Source of the DNA: Diospyros lotus
Taxonomy: Eukaryota; Streptophyta; Magnoliopsida; Ericales; Ebenaceae
Assembly (NCBI RefSeq): GCF_014633365.1
Contig: NC_068352.1
Span: 27,995,310-28,059,309, forward strand
Direction of reading: 5' to 3'
Length of the DNA: 64,000 nucleotides
Under the pieces are notes generated by a model, which had not been told where the DNA came from, did not search any database, and saw only the letters and a program-made list of their open reading frames with translations. Both the position numbers and the translations under genes were made by a program. This document shows, in pieces, positions 1 to 16,262 of this stretch (position 1 is its first letter; every line of letters starts with the position of its first letter).

Positions 1-999
1 AGTCTCTAGAAGTAGCACCAAATAGAATGGAAGGAGGTTGGGATATTGGAAGCTGTACACGAAGCAATTGTCAATGAATTGGATTGATGGCGGTATTTAG
101 TTGGGCATTGATAAGTGGGAGTTCGCTGATTAGGCTGATTTAGACTTCAATTCTGTTGGGTTTATTAGTCTGCCATTGTTTTTCCACTTATTTACCTGTA
201 CTTTTATTCTTTCGGCCCGGGAGGGACGGCAACAGCCTACAATCAAATCATAGGGCACTGATTTGATGTTGATTATAAGCAAAGGCAAGATGGCGGCAGC
301 AGCCCCAAACTTGCAAGCCAACACTGCCTCCATTGGACTTTTGCCCCCAATTTGGTCCCCACTTTGGGTAAAGTATTTTAGGCCATCAAAATGGTTCACA
401 AACTGCAACAAGAACCTTTCAAGGCTTAAACAACAAACAATAATATTATATCAAACTATCTCAAGTATGTGAACTCAACTATGTAATTACATCTTTCCAA
501 TTTTTTTTATCTATGATTTTACTTTTCAATCTCTTGCTTGTTAATGATTTTCGTCTATGATGATATTCTGTAAAATTAGTACAATTCATGTCATGCCTAA
601 TAGTTTTGTGTCAAATGTTTCATAGTTTTCCTCTATATCTGTTAATACAGATTTTTACCATTCCAATGTTTCCATCTACTCTCCCCAACTAAACTTCCAT
701 TGGTCTTTGGGGGCTTAAATAACATCAAGTTGAAGTCCTAAACTTTTTTAAATAAATACAGATGTCAAGTTTACATAATCCTTATGGATATTTTTGTTCA
801 GAAATTATTGGCTTGCCTCATAGGGATACAAGAAAGCTACAGCAGTCATGTATGGGAATATTTACAGATGCAAATATAGCAGTCAGAGAGTAAGGTATCA
901 CTTGGACAGAGACCTAATAATATAACCACACAGATGAAGAGCTTTTCACAGCTGCTGATAGAGTGGACATGCAAACTTGAGAGCGAACAAGGCATCCTT
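1..999. other. Left flank of the aspartic protease gene; unassigned exon-like ORF
   Basis: This stretch lies downstream of the aspartic protease stop and probably includes its 3' UTR in the part nearest 1000. At about 200-420 on the minus strand there is an open frame bounded by an acceptor-like TTGCAG and a donor-like GTAAATAAG, with a hydrophobic segment (AAAAILPLLIINIK). I recognise no family and the opposite strand is also open there, so it could be chance or an exon of a gene continuing beyond the window. The rest is AT-rich with no recognisable feature. Confidence 0.3.
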
Positions 1000-7205
<6,206 letters not shown>

Positions 7206-7698
7206 CTAACAAAAATTAAACTCGGTAAAATATCTAATCCAGCTGCTTGTTCTCTCAATACAGTGTTTCACCTCTTAAATACGTCTAGTTTCCTCCCGTC
7301 GAATGCAAAATCAATGAACACAGAAACAGAAACTAATAGACATTGACTTCAAATACAGAATCTCATTGGCATGCATAATACGATTGATCAAGCACAATAA
7401 CAGAGATTGTTATCATCTAACATTCAAAATGAAGAAGTGAACAAATACAAAATTCTAACTAATACTGTACTCAGTATAATTAAAAGTAAAAACACACAAT
7501 ATTAATCTGTGCTGCCACGATTACACTCCAGGTAAAGCATCGACAACTTTCTAACTGAATCCAAAATCATTCTATTTATCCGAGCACGTGATTTCATTAG
7601 TGAACAGCCCTAGCCAGTGAAACAAACTTGAATCCTATTTGGTAACATAGAAAATTGAGGAAAAAGATTGAACAAACACATCTCTGCAAAATACATAC

Positions 7699-7732
7699 AT
7701 ATGTGTGTGTGTGTGGAGAGAGAGAGAGAGAG
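7699..7732. repeat. (TG)n(AG)n microsatellite
   Basis: Alternating TG repeats run directly into GA repeats, inside the 5'-UTR intron of the aspartic protease gene. On the gene's sense strand this is CT then CA. It is likely polymorphic. Confidence 0.85.
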
Positions 7733-7749
7733 AGATTCAGTTTGCTCAC

Positions 7750-7850
7750 CTGAGTATCGATACCGAGAAGAGGTGAAGTCGTTGCGAGGGAAATGGACCA
7801 GCGGGGAAAAGGAAGGGGAAACTTGAAAGATATACAGAGGGGTTTTTATT
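7750..7850 (-). promoter_or_regulatory. Non-coding first exon and start region of the aspartic protease gene
   Basis: A CAG|GTGAGC donor at 7750/7749 and an acceptor just above 7165 define a 5'-UTR intron of about 580 bases, so the leader is split. An AATAAAA-like AT patch at about 7843-7850 is a weak TATA candidate on the minus strand. The upper edge is approximate. The intron carries a CA/GA microsatellite at 7699-7732. Confidence 0.5.
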
Positions 7851-9079
7851 CCGTGGCGTAAGGATACGCTAGATACACTGCTTAAGCAACGTGTCTTCTT
7901 ATGATTGGAGGACTTTCTAACAGCATCGAATTGGGAAGAATATCCACGGTTTTACGCTAGGCGTACCAGCATGGATGCCTTTCCCACCTCAACTGCCGGT
8001 CATGCCCAGGCACGTGACAAAACTACCCGTCTTGGCATTTTCCCTTAATTTTATATATGCAGAATTGGTAGCCCAAATTACTATCTCTGGGTCCAATATT
8101 AGGCCCCGTCCAGTCTCCTCAGGCCCAATATAAAATCTGAGTCCAATCTCCATTGGCTCATTACAGCCCATAGTCCCATGTTACTGTGTTACTTCCTCAC
8201 TAAGAATATTATATACAACTTTTATTTAAAAATTAATACAAAAGAATGTAGCATTGACATTTTTATATTTTCCAACATAAAAATTTTAAATGAAAATCTA
8301 TTAAGTAGTAATTGACAAATTCAGTTTACTTTTTAATTTTTTAAGCAACAAAATGAGTTTTAGTATAATGGTAAAGTTAATTCAATAAATTAGTCATTAT
8401 TTAGACATGAGTACAAATTTTGTTAATATAATTAATGTTTATTTTTTAATCCATTCGCACTTAGATAACAAATCCAGACTTCCATTAATAAATCACAAAT
8501 TTTCCTTTTCATAATCTAAGTGACTAAGTAAAACCGCTGGTAACAAACTCCAAGTTAAAAACATTTTTCAATTAATGCATCCAGACTTTTGTGGCTAAGA
8601 CTACCACTCGCTAATGGGCATCATTGAATTGTTTTAGTAGTTGAGTGGGGATGCTTACAACACCACTGGCAAGGACGAAAGAAGGGTCTGATCCATGACA
8701 GTTCGTGGACTGGGACTTGGGTCAATGAATAGGTCTTTTAAAATAGACAGGATATGGACTTCATAATTGACTTGCAGGCCATCTACAGCCTAACATATCT
8801 CTTTCCCCTCACCTCTCTTCTAATTAGATGACAAAATAATTGCGTATGTGATAAGCATAGAAAATCTACTGTAACAACTGGCAATAACCACAAGAGCTAG
8901 ATCTTTTAAGGATTGAATTGGTGACAAAATCTATAGCTTTCTTACCTTCTTTAGGTTAAGAGTTTGAAACTTAAGCTGCTCGGCTTAATTTTGCTAATGT
9001 TCTGATGATGAGTATTTTCATAAAATTTAATCACATATTACTTGAATTTTGAGCCTAAACTAATTAAACTATTTTGAAT
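7851..9079. other. Intergenic, upstream of the aspartic protease gene
   Basis: AT-rich sequence with no credible ORF. A CACGTGAC G-box-like site near 8012-8019 is the only motif I would note as a possible upstream control site of the minus-strand protease gene. The rest shows nothing recognisable. Confidence 0.4.
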
Positions 9080-9830
9080 ATTGAAAGGGTAAACTGTCAA
9101 TTGTCTCTCTTAATCTGTCGATTGCTTTTGACGAATTTGGAAAAATTGTCGATTGCCTTTTTACACTTCAAAAAAACTATCGATTGTGTGTTTAATATTT
9201 CAAACAAATTGTCAATTGTTTTATAAAACAGTTGACTAGATATGTTTAGGAAATTAGTAACGATCACTTTTCTATAGACTGTATTTTTTCTATTTTGATC
9301 TCCAACGACTAATTTTTTTAAAGAGATTGAAGACTATAAATACAAGACTCTTGCCTTCTAAAAAGATAATGAGATGCAAGAATGCATTGAAAAATTATTT
9401 ATGTGAACTTCAAGTGTCTTTCTCATCAATTTTAGAACTTCATTTGTAAATCTATCCTTGAGAGAATTTGTTGTAAGGAAAAGGTTGCAAATATTTTGAG
9501 CTGAACTTCTATCATTGTTTTGAGTGATGTGTTAAAAAGGTTAAGATATAGCTCTCGGATATTAGGCTTACTAGCTATCCCAGTGAAAGAAAATTAATGG
9601 GTTGAAAGTTGTGATTCTTTATCTGGAAAAAGAATTAAGTTGTGATCTTGAACTCACAAAATGATGGTTGTAAAAGTATGATCTTCAATTACCAAAAAGA
9701 TTGAAACTAGTGAATTGAAATTTCAAGTAGAGTTTAAGGAGTGGATGTAGGTCCAAGGAAGAATCAAACTATTATAAATCTATGAGTTTGCTTATTCCTT
9801 CCCTTATTGTTTAAATTTCAACACTTGTTT
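9080..9830 (+). repeat. Decayed copia-type LTR or leader fragment
   Basis: The left part repeats the word TGTCGATTG/TGTCAATTG about five times within 150 bases. The right part contains GGAGTGGATGTAGGTCC followed by an AATCAAACTATTATAAATCT-like block, which resembles the R/U5 region of plant Ty1/copia LTRs (GTGGATGTAGG...CCACTATAAAT). No ORF, and neither end is defined, so this is a remnant in plus orientation. Assignment rests on recognition of that signature alone. Confidence 0.4.
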
Positions 9831-9900
9831 TATATTTGCTAATTCCATTTCATGATGGTTTTTTTGTTTGAATTCATACTCTATTTATTTTGTTATTTTA

Positions 9901-10141
9901 TTTGGATGAGAAGGCGTCCAAACTCCCAAAGTCCACATATCATTTTCAAACATTTTCAAATATTAGGCAAAGAATAGTAAGGTGTTATTTAGATGAGAAA
10001 ACCCTCAAATTTCTTAATTTTATAGATCATTTTCTAATATTAGACAATAAATAGTGATGTGTCATTTAGATGAGGAGGCCACTCAACTTACCATGTCCAC
10101 GGATCATTTTTCAATATTAAGTAATAAATAATAAGGTATAA
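9901..10141. repeat. Three-unit tandem repeat of about 76-88 bases
   Basis: Three diverged units each start with a TTNGATGAG motif, continue through a CATTTTCAAACATT-like segment and end in an AATA-GTAAGGTGTTATT-like block. They start near 9901, 9989 and 10067. It follows the decayed LTR directly and has no coding potential. Confidence 0.6.
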
Positions 10142-11390
10142 ACTAATAATGCAAAAAAAAAAAAAAAAGATAGGAAGTGACTTTAATTTAGGAAAAAAAT
10201 TGATAAAATGATTATTTGGCCAGTGAAATTTCATCTGGAGAATTCGCATTGATCTGGACATTAAAGAAAAAAATAAAATAAATTAATGACTTTTTAATTT
10301 ATAGGACCTATCGATGGACTCTCCACATTTTTTGTTTATTTAACTCTTTACGTTTCCAGATATTTTCCTCTTGTCTATATTGTTAATTGAAAGATAATGG
10401 CTTTCTAAATTTGAATACAAAAATTTAATTAATAATTTTGCAACTCAAAAAAAATAAAGTAAATTTTAAATAATTTTAAATATTTATTTATATTAGTAAA
10501 ATGTCACCAAAATAACTCTTAGAGCCACAAATATTCTTTAGCCGGACAAACAATTTATATTGCTTTTGTATTTTTTTCACTACACACATAATTTACATTG
10601 TTATTTAAAAAAAATAAAATTTTTCGAAAATCTAATTCACCCGTCTCATGTTGTCTCGTTACAATGCTAACTCATTCACGGTAGTAAACCTAACAACAGG
10701 CACGTATGGGTGAGTCTCGATACCATACAATATGGTGTAAGTAAGGTAACGAGTTTGTCTTTCCGATAACAGCTATATAGTTCAAACTTAAATTTCCTTG
10801 ATTGGAGGTAACCCTTATAATTATCCTTAGTGGCGGTTGTTACACCAATCATCTCACCTCTACCTTATTACCTAACAAAAAGAAAGAAAAAAAAGTAGTT
10901 AGTTATAAAAGATTACAATAATGTCATATGACATCAAAATCTAAATCTTTTAAGATAAACTAACACATAAATTGCTACGTATTTACTTAATTGGTTTTCA
11001 TAATTTGAATTAATTATGCATTCAAATTGCATTAAAAATAGACATATGTATGTATGTGTGTGCATATATAATTAAGGCCCACTTTTAATGGAAGAAACGA
11101 TATGGTGCCCTTATTCTTTGTATGAGTTATGCAAGATTGTCGAGCTCTCTTTCACATTCTCGACAATTTCAGCACGTGTTTGGCGAAAGAGAAAAGGAAA
11201 AGAAAGGAGGAAAGAAAAAGAAGGTCACAGGTAGCAAAGTGAAAAAGAGGAAATGGCTGTAGCATGAAAGGGTTGTTTAGGGTTCAATCAACTTGGAATT
11301 AATGGGCTGAAGTTCAAGGGACGTAGTCTAATTAATTAAATTAAACTTGGTTGATGGGGAGAGAACACAATTTTGGAATCGAATTAATTC
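10142..11390. other. Intergenic, no gene seen
   Basis: AT-rich sequence with an A16 run near 10154 and no ORF of note. A moderately GC-richer patch at 10640-10860 has no family I recognise. Confidence 0.4.
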
Positions 11391-11414
11391 TCAAGTAAAT
11401 TTTTATATATTTAG

Positions 11415-11690
11415 ATAGTGTTTGTTAGTTAAAATATAAATTAAAAAAATAAGATATAGAAAATATTTTAAATAAAAATATTTTTCATTTTTTTTGTTAA
11501 ATTTATCTGATAATATTTAAAAAAAAAAGTCACATAATTTCTTATTTAGAATTGTTCAGATAAATTTATCTCTCTTTTTCTAATTAAATAAATTTATTTT
11601 GTAATAAAAAAAATAACTTATATGTTCTCTAATACATTTCAAAAACTTTAACAAATAATCTTATCAAAATCTTTAAATGGTTTTGAGGCT
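11415..11690. repeat. MITE-like repeat, copy 1
   Basis: The left edge TAGTGTTTGTTAGTTAAAA is partly mirrored on the other strand at the right edge (ATTATTTGTTAAAG). The interior resembles 51867-52060 (runs such as AAATTTATCTGA and TCACATRAT-CTTATTT occur in the same order), so it is a dispersed AT-rich repeat. Non-coding; exact ends and target duplication not resolved. Confidence 0.4.
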
Positions 11691-11910
11691 TATTTTGATT
11701 ATTTTATATATTAATTTAAAAAATATTTTAATCTTATATTAATATAATTTTATTTTTAGGAGATGCTCGTACCTTACCAGTGAGATAATTGCTGCGAGCT
11801 TTCATTGACAGCAATTAAAAGAAGAAAAGAAAAAGGGGAAGATAAAGATGAAGAGCCATTGCATGTCCTTATGTGAAGTGGGTCGGGGAGATCAAATGAG
11901 ACAAGCAAGC

Positions 11911-11957
11911 TTTCTCTCTCTCTCTCGCTCTCTCTCCCCCTCTCATATCTCTCTCTG
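11911..11957. repeat. CT-rich microsatellite
   Basis: Interrupted (CT)n tract between the MITE-like repeat and the WRKY 3' end. The surrounding open frame on the minus strand is low-complexity and not credible as a gene. Confidence 0.75.
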
Positions 11958-12364
11958 ATCATCACTTCGTCCTGGCGTGTCAAACCATGCCCACCATTTC
12001 CAACCACTTTGAGAGACGTATTTGTTGACCTCTTTTCCACGATTTTAATGTCATTTTAGGGAGAGTTTTCGGCAGAAAAAGGAGTCCAAAGTTCAAAATC
12101 ACGAGAGAGAATGGAAGCAAAACTCAAGCTTGTTTCCTCAAGGCTTCTTCTTTTGCCTTCGCTTCATCATTCTCGTCATCTGTGTCGCTTTGTTTGTTTC
12201 ATGGTATTTGGCTCCATGCAGAGAAAATCGAATGAATCCAAAAGGATAGAATAAATCTCACCGCGCTATCTCATCAATTCCAGATCCGTACAAAAACAGC
12301 CTAACTTGTTCATCATCTCTTTCTCCTTTCATTGCTTGCCTATTGACAGACGCTCTCCATGGCG

Positions 12365-12370
12365 TTTATT
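12365..12370 (-). terminator. Candidate polyadenylation signal of the WRKY gene
   Basis: AATAAA on the minus strand, about 150 bases past the WRKY stop codon at 12517, a usual spacing for a plant 3' UTR. Plant poly(A) signals are loose, so this is only a candidate. Confidence 0.4.
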
Positions 12371-12516
12371 CAAACAATAAAACAAAGAATATAGTGATAA
12401 TTAATGAAAATTCTATGTAATAAAAATCGTATCAGACCCATTTTAACAAGTCAGATTTAAAAAAAGAAAAAGAAAAAAAATAAGATGAAAAAAGGAAACC
12501 GAGTACTTTGCTGATC

Positions 12517-15085
12517 TTAATTCCCGGGGAAACTAGGGTTTTTGATCTTGCCGGTGTCGTTGCCGCCGGTGCCGGCGTTGTTGCTGCTAGTAGACAAGCT
12601 GCCATTGTTGCTGGTGGTGGCATTGGTGCCAATATTGTTGTTACTAGCGATATTGCTCGGATGGCCACCCCCAATTAGGGAAGTGATGGCGGCGGCTAGG
12701 GCTGCGGTGAAGTTCGGGTCGGCAGTGAGTGCGGTGACGGTCTCAGCCAGCGAGCTCGGCCCGGCCGGCTGCGGTGGCGCAGTCTCTACATCTTGTGACA
12801 TTTGAAGGCCGGAGAATTTTGACTGGTTGTACAGCGCCTGGCCGAATATTTGGGGCAGTAGAGTGGCCGGAGGGCTTGAGAAGGGGACATGGAATTGGCC
12901 CGGCGGCCTTTGGAACTGTAACGGGTTAGGGTTTTGGGTGAGGTCTAATGTAACAGTAGGAAATGGTGCAGAAGCTGAGATGGTGGCCAGGCTTGAGGAG
13001 CATGGTATTAGGGTCCTGGCCAGGAAGTTGGAGTTCATCAGCCCGTCGGCGCTCGGCATTGATCCCGAAAGCAGCATTCGGGCAGCGGAGGAGGTTGTTG
13101 ACGCCATCGCCAAGGCAGCCGGCGGCAGCGGGTGGTTGTGGTTACCTTCGTAGGTGGTGATCAAGATGGTTCTGTCTTCTGCACATCTTTGTACCTGTTC
13201 ATGCACCATCATCCAATTTAGGCAGAGAAAGCTATTATTTAAATGTGTATTAGATAAGTTCATAGGGTTACGTGAGAACAAGAAGTAAATTTTTTAGTTT
13301 CTAAATTAAGATTAAATATAGGAGATTATATCATCTTATGTTAAAATTATTAGCAATTAAAGATGGGTTTGCATAACAAAGGCTTTGTTAATATGAACAG
13401 AATTTTCATATAAAGATTCCATGAAGAATGGTTTTCTCTGCGGCTTTCTTGGGTCAGAAAGTAAAAGAAGTCTCTAAATTTGGCAAGACCCCATAAATTA
13501 TTGATTGAAACCCTTTAGTTGGTAGCTAGCGACTTGATTTAATGATCCCTGGAAAATAACTCTCAACTATAAAATTGAAAAATCAGCGAAAGAAACAAGC
13601 AACTAATTTGGCAATTAATAAGGTGTTCAGTGTGGTTTGACAGAGATTTTAATTAATTTTTACATACTTGCTTCCGAACAGGGCAGCCGGCAGCCATGGT
13701 GCACCGGTAGTAAGCCCGAGGGCACGGGTTTCCTTTCGCCATCTTCTGCCCGTACTTTCTCCATTGGCATCCATCCGTGATCTATCAACAAGAAAGTCAG
13801 ATCAATTGTGATTTTTCTTCATGTCTGTAACACCAAATACTGTGTTTGCATATTATATTAGAATAAATATATTTACCATGGGAGCTTCAGATCGAGCTCG
13901 GACGGAGACGCGCGCCTTTCTCATGGTGGCCTCGGCGGCCTGATCAACATTCTTGGGAGGGTTCAATCTCGGAACCTTGCCGGGGCCCCATCCATGGCCG
14001 GATCCGTTTTCCTGGCTGTCCTCTCTTCCATGATCAAAAAACTCCTTAGACGCCGCCTCCACATTGGTGGCCGGCGACCGCGGCCGGTCGGGGCTTCTCC
14101 CCTCTGACAGCGTCGGCGAGTGCTCGTCGGCCTCCGCCGTCGCCGCCAGGCCGAGGTCCATGAACTGCCTTGGCACCGCCAGTGCACTTTGCTTGTTGCT
14201 GTTACTATCTTCCATCATCCTCCCTTCCACCAACTGATCGTTTTCTTTCATTTGATCGTCCGATTTCTGATCATTTCGCTGCTGCTGCTGCTGCATCAGA
14301 TTCACCAGATGCATCTGAAGAGCGTTGTAATTGGCTGTCACCTGATTCAGCATATCTCTCAGCCGCTGGTTCTCAGACTTAATCCGCTCCAGCTCCGCCT
14401 GAAGAACCGCCAGCTGAAACCGACAAGAAGTTAATTAACATACCAAATCGTTATCCACTCCATTCTTTTCTATCTATAACCGTAACTTCTATAATACCGA
14501 AGTATAGGTTGTTACCTCAGTTTTAGCTCTTTTATCATCAGAATTCTGCGATATTCCGTCGTCCACCATTGATTGATCGCTACTTGTGTTGGCTGTCAGA
14601 AGGTGCAATCCAGTCTACAAAAAAAGACAGACAAATTATGGTTTCACAGAAAAGCGATCCCCTTTGTGTTTCAGTGAAGTAAAGTAATTGAATTTATGAG
14701 AATTTGGAGTGGGATGAATTACGTTAACGTTGAAATCGAGCTCAGGTGGTCGAGCGGGGACGTGCTTCTGGACGGCGGCGGGGTCGTGATCGGCGGGTTT
14801 CTTGTCGGCGAAGAAGTCCATCTCGCCGATGACTGTTCTGCTGTCGTCCGCTGCGGTGGAGCTGTCATGGTCGTGGGCGGTGCAGTTGAGGTTGACCGGG
14901 AACTGGATGGTGGCGGGGGAGCGGCTGGGCGGGGAGTCCATGGGCTCGAGCTTCAGCCTGGGAGGGTGGTGGCGGCGGCGGCTGTGGTGGTGGGAATCGT
15001 CGGGAAACGAGTTGATGACGTTGGGGCGGTGGAGGAAGAATCCGATCCGATCTAAATCAATGGAGAGTCCACTGCCTTTGGCCAT
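12517..15085 (-). CDS. WRKY transcription factor, group IIb (WRKY6/31/42-like)
   Basis: Nuclear DNA-binding regulator that recognises W-boxes (TTGACC/T). Exons on the minus strand: 15085-14723, 14614-14516, 14413-13877, 13781-13668 and 13194-12517. All introns are GT-AG and phase 0; total 1791 nt, 596 residues. Visible parts: N-terminal [16 protein letters not shown] block across exons 1-2; leucine-zipper-like coiled coil at the start of exon 3 ([15 protein letters not shown]...LRDML); a poly-Gln run; the WRKYGQK heptad at 340-346; zinc ligands C360 and C366, then H390 and H392 (C-X5-C-X23-H-X-H); a TVTLDLT block; a Ser/Asn/Gly-rich tail. The intron after PVRKQ is the V-type position typical of groups IIa/IIb. 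Relatives act in phosphate homeostasis, senescence and stress (Arabidopsis WRKY6/42 knowledge); the role here is inferred. Exons are GC-richer than their surroundings. No defects seen. Confidence 0.95.
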
Positions 15086-15377
15086 AAATCAAGAGAGAAA
15101 GGGATTTAGAGAGAGAGGAGAGAGGAGAGAGAGAGAGATGGGTCTGAAACGGCAATGGACCCGGCAATAAAAAGGGAGGTGGAGACTGGGAGAAGAAGAC
15201 CAATTACAAGCTAATTGAAAAAGGTGTTTTAATTTTCCTCCTGATTAATTAGATTTGATTCAATTTCACTGATCCATCCATCCATCCATCCAGATAATGA
15301 AGGGATTTGATTCCGTGCTTTGCTTTCCCGACTCTTTCTCTCTCTCTCATTTTCTCTTTTCGTTCTTTCTTTGTTTT

Positions 15378-15385
15378 CTTATATA
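15378..15385 (-). promoter_or_regulatory. Candidate TATA box of the WRKY gene
   Basis: TATATAAG on the minus strand, 293 bases upstream of the ATG at 15085. The intervening sequence, read on the gene strand, is CT-rich (15090-15145), as often seen in plant 5' leaders. A weaker AT patch sits at about 15168-15175. Start site not determined. Confidence 0.45.
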
Positions 15386-15666
15386 TGGTCTCCTTTCCAC
15401 CACAACTACTCCTTCCGCTTCCTTGTCAACTTCCCTCCATTTGCCTTCTCTTTTGATGCCCGCTTTGATTTCATTCTTAGAGAATTCCACTTCATATATT
15501 AATTAATGATGATACACCTATATATATATGTAGAATTATATTCATAAAAATAAATATATAAGCTATTAATATTGAGTGTCACACATAATATTATATCACA
15601 CTGAAATGTTTTTTCTAAGTTTTTTTAATATTTTTATGCCAACATAGAATTCAATAAAATTCGACT

Positions 15667-15690
15667 GGGGGGGGGGGGGGGGGGGGGGGG
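15667..15690 (+). repeat. Poly-G run of 24
   Basis: Uninterrupted G homopolymer upstream of the WRKY gene, preceded by TCGACT. It could form a G-quadruplex, but runs of this length are also a common place for sequencing or assembly length error. Confidence 0.9.
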
Positions 15691-16139
15691 AGTGATGGTC
15701 AAGAGGACAGCTAGACGATGGGACCGTGCAAGGTAATAGGGTGGGCCCGGGCTCAAGGTTGGGGCGCTAAATGAATTGATTGCGTCTTCCCTTTGTCAAA
15801 TAAAAAATTAATGTTGTTAATTGTATTTTTATAATTTTATTATATAAATTATTTTTTATACATTTATATAAAGATTAATATTTTTACACCGTTTTTCTTT
15901 TGTCCAGCACACAAAACGGAGTAGATTGACGCGTTCCCCGTGTTCATCACCGCCCCGTTTTCCCGGCCACTTTATCCTTTTATATAATAATAATTAATTA
16001 AATCAACATAGTATATATATCTATTTAAATTATTTTTTAATGTTTGTCTTTATTTGCATTTAATTATTATACTATTTTTTTTTATTTTTGAATGGCATTT
16101 ATTTTGGCTCAACAAATTCGCAAATTTATTTTAGCCCGT

Positions 16140-16262
16140 AGACTAGAATACACTACACGTTGGCTAGGTTGTCCGAGTCAACGGACTCACCGCCCACACG
16201 TGTGACCGCCTCTGGGTCCCACCCGATTGACCCGGCCACGTCGGACGCCACGCGTTATGCAT
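16140..16262. promoter_or_regulatory. Distal regulatory cluster upstream of the WRKY gene (W-boxes and G-box)
   Basis: A GC-rich island in AT-rich DNA about 1.1 kb upstream of the WRKY ATG. It holds two W-box cores: TTGACT on the minus strand near 16177-16182 and TTGACC on the plus strand at 16227-16232. It also holds a palindromic CACACGTGTG (G-box CACGTG) at 16195-16204 and an inverted pair GTCCG/CGGAC at 16171-16187 around the first W-box. WRKY6-type genes are known to bind and repress their own promoters, so self-control is a reasonable inference; binding is not shown. Confidence 0.45.

Noticed and set aside
12542..13160. Plus-strand ORFs of 65-108 codons
   Set aside because: They are shadows of the last WRKY exon on the minus strand.
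14696..15170. Plus-strand ORFs of about 120 codons
   Set aside because: They are the antisense of WRKY exon 1, which has the conserved family sequence.
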